Shown: in pieces, positions 58,047 through 64,000 of the stretch | Layout of the letters: the number at the start of each line of letters is the position of its first letter | Position numbering within the stretch: position 1 is the stretch's first letter | DNA from: DATCLS01 sp035296625 | GTDB taxonomy: Bacteria > Actinomycetota > Acidimicrobiia > Acidimicrobiales > VFJN01 | DNA: 64,000 nucleotides | Direction: 5' to 3' | Assembly (NCBI GenBank): GCA_035296625.1 | Contig: DATHAO010000062.1 | Span: 1 to 64,000 of the forward strand | The notes under the pieces: model-generated | The model's database searches: none | What the model saw: the letters and a program-made list of their open reading frames with translations, nothing else | What the model was told of the DNA's origin: nothing | Position numbers and translations under genes: made by a program

Positions 58047-59185
58047 TGGGGCGCCGGAAGCACGTCGTGGCCACGGGCGAGCTCATCCGGGGTCGCCACG
58101 TCGAACCGCTGCTCGACGTCGACGAGGTCGCCACCCGTTTCCACACGCCGCGGGGCACGGTGCGGGCCGTCGACGGCGTGTCGCTCACACTGCGCCGGGG
58201 CCGCACGCTGGGCCTCGTCGGCGAGTCGGGCTGCGGCAAGTCCGTGCTGTCCCGCACGATCATGGGCCTGCTGCCGTCCGCGGGCGTCGAGCGACACGGG
58301 CGGGTGATCTTCGACGGCCAACGGATCGACGAGCTCAGCGCGGCCGAGATGCGGTCGTACTGGGGCACCCAGATGGCCATGGTCTTCCAGGACCCCATGA
58401 CCTCGCTCAACCCGGTCATGCGCATCGGGCGCCAGATCACCGAGTCGCTGCGGTACCACCTCGACATGGACAAGGCCGAGGCCCGCGAGACGGCGCTCGC
58501 CCTGCTCGCCTCGGTCCACATCCCCGAGCCGGCCCGGCGCCTCCGCCAGTACCCCCACGAGCTGTCGGGCGGCATGCGCCAGCGGGTGGTCATCGCCATC
58601 GCCCTGGCCTGTGGGCCCCACCTGCTCTTCGCGGACGAGCCGACGACGGCGCTGGACGTGACCGTGCAGTCGCAGATCCTCGAACTGCTGCGCCACCAGC
58701 AGCGCGAGCGCGACATGGCGATGGTGCTTGTCACCCACGACCTGGGCGTCGTGGCCGGACACACCGACGACGTGGCGGTGATGTACGCCGGCCAGATCGT
58801 CGAACAGGCGCCGACCCGCACGCTGTTCGCCTCGATGCGCATGCCGTACACGGCGGCGCTCGTGCAGTCGATCCCGCGGCTCCACAACGCCCGCCACACC
58901 CGCCTCAGCGTGATCGCCGGGCGACCGCCCGACCTGGTCGATCCGCCCGCCGGGTGTCGCTTCGCCCCACGCTGCCCGCAGGCACAGGACCGTTGCCGTG
59001 AGGAGCAGCCGCCGCTCGTCGAGGCCGAGGACCCCGGTCACCTGTTCCGCTGCTGGTACCCGGTCGGCACCGACCTGGGGCGCGAGGCGCTCGAACGCAA
59101 CCTGGCCGCCCACGTCCCCCAGGCCGAGATGGCCGTCACCGGCGACGTGACGCGGGCCGTCGAGGTCGAGGGGCAGGGGGTCTGA
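58046..59185 (+). CDS. ABC transporter ATP-binding protein (DppD family)
   Basis: 379 residues. Walker A GESGCGKS, Q-loop MVFQDPMTSLNP, signature LSGGMRQR, Walker B LLFADEPTTALD, H-loop VTHD. C-terminal oligopeptide-transporter extension with four Cys (GCRFAPRCPQAQDRC, FRCW), a [4Fe-4S]-type motif in this family. Overlaps the next gene by one base. Confidence 0.94.
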   Translation: MGRRKHVVATGELIRGRHVEPLLDVDEVATRFHTPRGTVRAVDGVSLTLRRGRTLGLVGESGCGKSVLSRTIMGLLPSAGVERHGRVIFDGQRIDELSAAEMRSYWGTQMAMVFQDPMTSLNPVMRIGRQITESLRYHLDMDKAEARETALALLASVHIPEPARRLRQYPHELSGGMRQRVVIAIALACGPHLLFADEPTTALDVTVQSQILELLRHQQRERDMAMVLVTHDLGVVAGHTDDVAVMYAGQIVEQAPTRTLFASMRMPYTAALVQSIPRLHNARHTRLSVIAGRPPDLVDPPAGCRFAPRCPQAQDRCREEQPPLVEAEDPGHLFRCWYPVGTDLGREALERNLAAHVPQAEMAVTGDVTRAVEVEGQGV

Positions 59186-60234
59186 TGGCCGGATCGGGGA
59201 CCGCCCACCTGCGGGCGGCGGACGAGGCGCTGCTGCGCGTCGAGCACCTGACCGTCGACTTCCCGGCCGGCGGCGGCCGGCGCGTGTCGGCGGTGGCCGA
59301 CGTCAGCCTCGACGTGGCGCCGGGCGAGACGCTCGGCCTCGTCGGCGAGTCGGGCTGCGGCAAGTCGACGACGGCCCGGGCGATCATGCAGCTGCCCCCG
59401 CCCACCGGCGGGCGCGTCCTGTTCGAGGGCCACGACCTCACGGAGCTTCACGGGTCGCGCCTGCGCGCCCTGCGCCCGGGGTTCCAGATCGTGTTCCAGG
59501 ACCCGATCTCGTCGCTCAACCCCCGGCGCACGGTCGGCGAGATCGTGGCCGCCCCGCTCGCCACCTGGAAGCGGGGGACCGCGGCCGAGCGGATCACGGT
59601 CGTCGACGAGGCCCTCGACGCCGTGGGCATCGACCCCGACGCCGCCCGCGGCAAGCGCCCGCATGAGTTCTCGGGCGGGCAGTGCCAGCGCATCTGCATC
59701 GCGCGCACGCTCGTCCTCGACCCCAAGCTGGTGATCTGCGACGAGCCGGTCTCCGCGCTCGACGTGTCGGTGCAGGCCCAGATCCTCAACCTGCTCGAGG
59801 ACCTGAAGGGCCGCTACGGCCTCACGCTCGTGTTCATCACCCATGACCTCGCAGTCGTGAAGAACGTGAGCGACCGCGTGGCCGTCATGTACCTGGGCAA
59901 GGTGTGCGAGGTGGCGCCGCCGGAGCCGCTCTACCAGACGCCGGCGCACCCGTACACGGCGGCGCTCGTGCAGTCGATCCCCGTGCCCGATCCCACCGCG
60001 GGGGCCCGTAGCGCGCCTCTGGCCGCCGGCGACCTCCCCTCCCCGCTGGCGCCGCCGAGCGGGTGCCGGTTCCGGACCCGGTGCCCGCGCGCCCAGGAGC
60101 GCTGCGCCGTCGAGGAACCCATCATGCGCGCCGTGGACGACGGCCGGTTCGTCGCCTGCCACTTCCCGCTCGTCGGCGACGAGGCGCCGGCCGCCGCCCC
60201 GTCGGACGACGGCGCCGTGGCTGCGGCGTCCTGA
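59185..60234 (+). CDS. ABC transporter ATP-binding protein (DppF family)
   Basis: 349 residues. Walker A GESGCGKST, VFQDPISSLNPR, signature FSGGQCQR (Gln-Cys in place of the usual Gln-Arg), Walker B LVICDEPVSALD, ITHDLAVV. C-terminal Cys motif GCRFRTRCPRAQERC, CHFP. Forms a heterodimer ATPase with the preceding protein to complete the importer. Confidence 0.94.
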   Translation: MAGSGTAHLRAADEALLRVEHLTVDFPAGGGRRVSAVADVSLDVAPGETLGLVGESGCGKSTTARAIMQLPPPTGGRVLFEGHDLTELHGSRLRALRPGFQIVFQDPISSLNPRRTVGEIVAAPLATWKRGTAAERITVVDEALDAVGIDPDAARGKRPHEFSGGQCQRICIARTLVLDPKLVICDEPVSALDVSVQAQILNLLEDLKGRYGLTLVFITHDLAVVKNVSDRVAVMYLGKVCEVAPPEPLYQTPAHPYTAALVQSIPVPDPTAGARSAPLAAGDLPSPLAPPSGCRFRTRCPRAQERCAVEEPIMRAVDDGRFVACHFPLVGDEAPAAAPSDDGAVAAAS

Positions 60235-60257
60235 CGCCGGCCAGCCGGGGGCAGCGC

Positions 60258-60959
60258 GTGGCCCGAGCACAGGAGGACATCCGCCGGCGACGGCTCCAGC
60301 CGGCGGCGCGGCGCGCGCAGATCCTCGACGCCGCCGTCGAGGTCTTCCGCCGGCGGGAGCCGTCCGCCGTGCGCTTCGACGAGGTGGCGGCCGCCGCCGG
60401 GGTGTCGCGCTCGCTCGTCTACGCCTACTTCGGCGACCGCGGCGGGCTGATGGCCGCCGTCTACCTCCACACCCTGTCGGACTTCGACGTCGAGCTGTCG
60501 GACCTGCTGGCCGACGTGCCCGTCGACGAGCACCGCCTCGGGGCGCTCGTGCGCAGCTACCTGCGACTGGTCGACGCGAACGCCGACACCTGGCGGCTGT
60601 TCGCGGCCGCCGGAACGCTGGACCACGCCGAGGTGCAGCAGGCCCGCCGGGTGCGCACCCAGCGCATCGCCGACACGTGGGGCGGAGACGTCGAGGCCCG
60701 CCTCGTGGCCCGGGGTCTCATCGGCCTGCTCGAGGCGTCCGCGACGGAGTGGCTGGAGCAGCGGGCGTGCACGGTGGAGCGGGCGGGCGCGCTTCTGTCC
60801 CACGCGCTGTGGCACGGCATCGCGCGGTTGCCACTCGCCACGCGGCCGGGCGACCGCCCCGGGCGCGCCGACAGGTCCGACAGGCCCGACCGGTCAGGCT
60901 CGCCGGGCGGCGGCGCCGGTGATCGCAGGAACAAGGCAAAGCTCGAGGAACCGGCGTAG
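60258..60959 (+). CDS. TetR-family regulator
   Basis: About 233 residues from GTG 60258, 23 bases after the importer operon. HTH: FDEVAAAAGVSRSLVYAYFG preceded by RRAQILDAAVEVFRRREPSA. Likely regulates the importer or is co-transcribed with it. Its last ~20 codons (Arg/Asp/Gly-rich) overlap tail to tail with the opposite TetR gene by 66 bases, and may be an extension past the native end. Confidence 0.82.
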   Translation: MARAQEDIRRRRLQPAARRAQILDAAVEVFRRREPSAVRFDEVAAAAGVSRSLVYAYFGDRGGLMAAVYLHTLSDFDVELSDLLADVPVDEHRLGALVRSYLRLVDANADTWRLFAAAGTLDHAEVQQARRVRTQRIADTWGGDVEARLVARGLIGLLEASATEWLEQRACTVERAGALLSHALWHGIARLPLATRPGDRPGRADRSDRPDRSGSPGGGAGDRRNKAKLEEPA

Positions 60960-61490
60960 GTCCACCGGTTCGCGGGCCAGCGTGCCCGGGTCGAGCAGCA
61001 GGCTCTGCAGCAGGCGCAGGAGGTGCTCGGCCAGCCGGTCGAGGTCGTCGCCGGGCAGCGCCGCGAGGTCGATCGGCAACCGGCGCAGGACGTGTCGGGC
61101 GAAGTCGAGCGCCCGGGGACCGGTCATCGAGGGGCCGACCCGGCCCGGGGCGAACAGCACCGACATCTGGCGGTCGACGGGGAGCTCGCGCAGGCAGAAC
61201 AGCACGGCCTCGACGAGGGCGTCGGCCGGGTCCTCGATGGGGGCGACGTAGGCAGCCAGGCGCTCGACGAACGGCGCGGCCGCTCGGCCCGCCGTGGCCG
61301 AGAACAGGGCGTCACGGGTGGGGAAGTAGCGGTAGACGGTCTGGCGGGTGACGCCGAGGCGTCCGGCGACCTGGGCGACGTCGGCCCGGGGGCCGCGCTC
61401 GTCCACGCAGATCACGGCGGCGGCCACGATCCGCTCGACGGCCTCACCGTCGCCGCGGGGCGGGTCGCCGCCCCACCCGTGGGTGCGCAC
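60894..61490 (-). CDS. TetR-family regulator co-transcribed with the P450
   Basis: 198 residues from GTG 61490, five bases after the P450 stop. HTH: ADVAQVAGRLGVTRQTVYRY followed by FPTRDALFSATAGRAAAPF. C-terminal end RFLELCLVPAITGAAARR is in good coding register, so the overlap with the plus-strand TetR is real on this side. Probable regulator of the P450 promoter dyad at 62753-62778. Confidence 0.83.
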   Translation of the reverse strand: MRTHGWGGDPPRGDGEAVERIVAAAVICVDERGPRADVAQVAGRLGVTRQTVYRYFPTRDALFSATAGRAAAPFVERLAAYVAPIEDPADALVEAVLFCLRELPVDRQMSVLFAPGRVGPSMTGPRALDFARHVLRRLPIDLAALPGDDLDRLAEHLLRLLQSLLLDPGTLAREPVDLRRFLELCLVPAITGAAARRA

Positions 61491-61495
61491 GGCCC

Positions 61496-62746
61496 TCAGC
61501 CCCCGTCGAGCCGGTCCCGCCGGAGGCGGACGGGCAGGCGCCGCAAGCCGTTGTTCAGGTTCGAGCGCAGGCGGACGGGCTCGCCGGTCAGCTCGATCGA
61601 GGGGAACGCGGCCAGCAGCTCGGCGAAGAACACCTGGCCCTCGAGCCGGGCGAGGTGGACGCCCAGGCAGAAGTGCTCGCCGAAGCCGAAGGACAGGTGG
61701 GGGTTCGGCGACCGGCGGACGTCGAAGCGCTGGGGATCGTCGAACACGTCCTCGTCGCGGTTGGCGGACGTGTAGTACATCGCCACCTTGTCGCCCGCCC
61801 GGATGGGGACGCCGTGCAGCTCGGTGTCGGCCGTGGCGGTGCGCCGGAAGTAGTGGAGCGGGTTGGCCCAGCGGAGGACCTCTTCGACGGCGCCCGGCAC
61901 GAGACCGGGGTCCGCGCGCACGGCGGCGAGCTGGTCGGGGTGGGTGAGCAGGGCGTGCAGGCCCGAGGACAGCATCGTCTTGGTCGTGTCGTTGCCGGCC
62001 GTGACGAGCTGCACGAAGAAGCTGCCGAAGTCGACGTCGGACATGGGCTGGCCGCCGAAGTCGCCCTCGAGGATGAGCGTCGTGAGGTCGGCCCGGGGCT
62101 CGGCGGCCCTGCGGGCGGCGGCGAAGTCGATCGCGTACAGCGCCATCTCGATGGACGCGCCGTGGTCGGGTTCGGGGCTCGCTCCGGCGCTGGGATCGGC
62201 GGGGGCGCCGTTGCCGGTGACGTCGGGGTCCTGCCCGGCGGTCTGGCGCTCGGCCAGGGCGTGGATGTAGCCCCAGTCGGCCTCCGGCAGGCCCATGAGC
62301 CGGCCGATGACCCTCGACGGCAGGCCCGAGGTCACGTCGTGGACGAACTCGACGTCGCCCCCCTCGGCCGCCTCGTCCATGATGTGGCGGCAGATCGTGC
62401 GCACCTGCGGTTCCAGCTCGGCGATGACCCGGCCCTTGAACCGGTCGACCAGCGGGCGGCGGTAGGTGCCGTGGCGGGGCGGGTCCATGGCCAGGAGCAT
62501 GTTGCGCATCATCGCCAGGCTCTCCGGGGAGAGGTCCTCGACGACGACGCCGCCCTCGCTGGCCGAGAACAGCGTGGGCCGGCGCGCGACGCTCAGCACG
62601 TCGGCGTGGGTGAGCACGGCGTGAAACCCCGGTTCGCCGTCCATCTCCTGCCAGGCCACCGGCGTGGTGCGCCGCAGCTCGGCGAGCTGCTCGTGGGGCA
62701 CGCCGTCGACGAACGTGTCCGGGTCGGCCAGCAGGGAGGCGTTCAC
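61496..62746 (-). CDS. Cytochrome P450
   Basis: 416 residues, GTG 62746. I-helix LVTAGNDTTKTML, ExxR in VEEVLRWANPLHYFRR, haem loop LSFGFGEHFCLGVHLAR with the Cys ligand. The set (AMDPPRHGTYRRPLVDRFKG; RRTATADTELHGVPIRAGDK) resembles steroid/branched-lipid hydroxylases of the CYP124/125/142 type. A ~20-residue Pro/Ser/Ala-rich insert (GNGAPADPSAGASPEPDH) lies in the middle. Redox partner not adjacent. Confidence 0.92.
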   Translation of the reverse strand: MNASLLADPDTFVDGVPHEQLAELRRTTPVAWQEMDGEPGFHAVLTHADVLSVARRPTLFSASEGGVVVEDLSPESLAMMRNMLLAMDPPRHGTYRRPLVDRFKGRVIAELEPQVRTICRHIMDEAAEGGDVEFVHDVTSGLPSRVIGRLMGLPEADWGYIHALAERQTAGQDPDVTGNGAPADPSAGASPEPDHGASIEMALYAIDFAAARRAAEPRADLTTLILEGDFGGQPMSDVDFGSFFVQLVTAGNDTTKTMLSSGLHALLTHPDQLAAVRADPGLVPGAVEEVLRWANPLHYFRRTATADTELHGVPIRAGDKVAMYYTSANRDEDVFDDPQRFDVRRSPNPHLSFGFGEHFCLGVHLARLEGQVFFAELLAAFPSIELTGEPVRLRSNLNNGLRRLPVRLRRDRLDGG

Positions 62747-62752
62747 GGCCCG

Positions 62753-62778
62753 ACCATACACGCACCGGATCTGTATGG
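62753..62778 (-). promoter_or_regulatory. Leaderless P450 promoter embedded in an inverted repeat
   Basis: CCATACA-N11-TGTATGG (62754-62778) overlaps the -10 hexamer TATGGT (62758-62753), which lies six bases before GTG 62746. A protein bound to this dyad would cover the -10. The TetR gene in the same operon is the obvious candidate. Confidence 0.65.
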
Positions 62779-62802
62779 CCGGGGGTCGCCGCAGCCGTGC
62801 GG

Positions 62803-63963
62803 TCAGCGAAGCGCGAAGCGGTTGATCGCCGGGTGCGCGCCCTCGCTGATCGTCACGTAGCCCCGACCGTCGCGGGTGAAGGCGACCGCCTCGCCCTGGT
62901 TCTCCCGGGCCGACGGGGCGGTGCAGGGCGGACCGGCGGCCAGCGCCTCGGCGACGGTCGAGCCGGGCGGTCGGTCCCAGAGCAGCACGCTCGTGTAGGT
63001 GCGGAGCGCGACGAGGCTGCCGTCGGGTGACACGTCCCCGCCCGTGGCGGGCTGCCCGGCCGGCAGCGCCACGTCGCCCACGCGCTCCGCCATGACGCTG
63101 GCGCCGCCTCCGCCGGCGGTGTCGTCGGCTGCGCCCTCTGCGTCCGCCGAGGCCGGCGTACGGGGCGGTTCGGTGCCGGTGGCGACGGCGGGCACGAGCC
63201 AGGCGCCGGTGCCGGTGCCGTTCCAGTCCTTGTCGACGATCACGACGTCGCCGGTGCGGGGGTCGGCGAGCAGGGCCTCGGCGTCGCGCGGCCCGTCGGC
63301 GTAGGTCACGTTCACGCTCGTCGCCCCCGTCACGGCCACGCTCGTGGCCCTCGCCCCGGCCCCGGCCCCGGCCCCGGTCCCGGGGGCGGGCGCGGCGGGC
63401 GGGGCGGGCGTGGGCTCGGGCGCCACGACCAGCGTGACGTGATCGCGGCCGGCGCCGTTGTCGCCGATGTCGCCGACGACGAGGAGGTCGGCGGCGCCGT
63501 CGGGGCCCGGGGCGAGCGCCACGTCCTCCCAGTCGGTGGCCTCGGCGCCGTCGAGCGGGTAGGTCCCGAGGTCGGCGCCGTCCGGGCCGATGGCGACGAC
63601 GGCGGCCGGTCCGCCCGAGTCGTCGTGCGCCCACAGCACCCCGGGGTGGTCGCGGCTGGCGACCACGCCCGAGGTCTCGTCCAGCTCGACGGTGGCGACC
63701 GCAGGGGCGGGCGCAACCGGCCGGGCCCGGGCGCACAGCTCCGCGGCCGTCACGGCCCCCTCACGGCCCGTCGCCTGGTCACCGCCAGCGCTCCCGCCGG
63801 TGCCGCTGTCGTCACCACCGGCCGTGCGTCCCTCACCGTCGTCGGGGGCGGCCGAGACGCCGGCCGTGCCGCCACCCTGAGCCCGGTCGCCGTCGTCCGT
63901 CCCGCCGCCGCAGGCGGCGAGGGCGACGGCCACCACGGCGACGGCGGCGACCACCCGGGACAT
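62803..63963 (-). CDS. Secreted lipoprotein with beta-propeller-like domain, function unknown
   Basis: About 386 residues from ATG 63963. Signal peptide MSRVVAAVAVVAVALAAC with a lipobox Cys, then a Gly/Asp/Thr-rich linker. The body has repeated strand-turn units around VELDETSGVVASRDHPGVLW, DWEDVALAPGPDGAADLLVV, VGDIGDNGAG, VTYADGPRDAEALLADPRTG, GGDVSPDGSLVALRTY. This suggests a beta-propeller resembling esterase-like or phytase-like lipoproteins. Two low-complexity Pro/Gly/Ala stretches interrupt it. The gene starts 37 bases from the window edge. Confidence 0.7.
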   Translation of the reverse strand: MSRVVAAVAVVAVALAACGGGTDDGDRAQGGGTAGVSAAPDDGEGRTAGGDDSGTGGSAGGDQATGREGAVTAAELCARARPVAPAPAVATVELDETSGVVASRDHPGVLWAHDDSGGPAAVVAIGPDGADLGTYPLDGAEATDWEDVALAPGPDGAADLLVVGDIGDNGAGRDHVTLVVAPEPTPAPPAAPAPGTGAGAGAGARATSVAVTGATSVNVTYADGPRDAEALLADPRTGDVVIVDKDWNGTGTGAWLVPAVATGTEPPRTPASADAEGAADDTAGGGGASVMAERVGDVALPAGQPATGGDVSPDGSLVALRTYTSVLLWDRPPGSTVAEALAAGPPCTAPSARENQGEAVAFTRDGRGYVTISEGAHPAINRFALR

Positions 63964-64000
63964 GCCGGCCGACGCTACCGGCCGCCCCGACCGCCTCACG

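Overview
The window is GC-rich (roughly 70% or more by eye) with dense, mostly short-spaced genes, very high third-position GC, frequent GTG starts and many four-base GTGA/ATGA gene overlaps. Gene content (F420/luciferase-like monooxygenases, a Ddn-like nitroreductase, several TetR regulators beside lipid-catabolism genes, a DUF3516 helicase, a conservon of sensor kinase, roadblock, DUF742 and GTPase) points to an actinobacterium. The marine/soil class Acidimicrobiia is my best guess, but no rRNA or marker gene proves it. No tRNA, rRNA, CRISPR array or complete mobile element was seen.

Layout. 1-5.7 kb: edge of an ArsR gene and its palindrome, a class C beta-lactamase-like hydrolase, cupin, FMN-binding oxidase, GntR and TetR regulators, a VOC protein and a cut haloalkane dehalogenase. 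5.7-16.8 kb: a minus-strand acyl-CoA/steroid-type catabolic operon (two MaoC-type hydratases, SDR, TetR, Ltp-type aldolase, DUF35, acyl-CoA dehydrogenase, cut acyl-CoA ligase). Next to it lies a second unit (thiolase remnant, TesB thioesterase, TetR) and a Baeyer-Villiger monooxygenase. Two copies of one 17-bp palindrome link the units into a probable TetR regulon. 17-24 kb: DUF2231 membrane protein, NAD-epimerase, TetR, and a coupled LLM monooxygenase / D-aminoacylase / TauD-type dioxygenase operon. 24-36 kb: mixed metabolism, including a lone rfbA, alkyl-DHAP-synthase-like flavoprotein, F420 enzymes, FhuF-like Fe-S protein, SodB, kynureninase, PhoX-like lipoprotein and a cNMP-thioredoxin reductase fusion. 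36-49 kb: enoyl-CoA hydratase, TrmO, a bactofilin-like membrane protein, a diadenylate-cyclase-like protein beside a phosphotransferase-like protein, CBS protein, helicase, and a YedY-like molybdoenzyme with a broken reductase partner. 49.8-54.2 kb: the conservon. 54.4-60.2 kb: a complete Dpp/Opp-type ABC importer. 60.2-64 kb: two TetR genes, a cytochrome P450 and a lipoprotein.

Two features stand out. First, seven genes begin exactly six bases after a TANNNT hexamer, the signature of leaderless transcription, and several of these promoters lie inside or beside palindromes. Second, an unusually large share of genes is broken: cut haloalkane dehalogenase and ligase joined tail to tail, two cut thiolases, cut LLM, SDR and probable TylF genes, a dehydrogenase split by one in-frame TGA, and frameshifts in a reductase and a methyltransferase. 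This is either real decay by many short deletions or assembly/consensus error in a metagenome-derived contig. Raw reads would separate the two.

The best candidate for something undescribed is the pair at 39325-41612: a protein with a DisA_N-like domain that keeps the RHR motif but has DLA where DGA is expected, next to a divergent aminoglycoside-phosphotransferase-fold protein.
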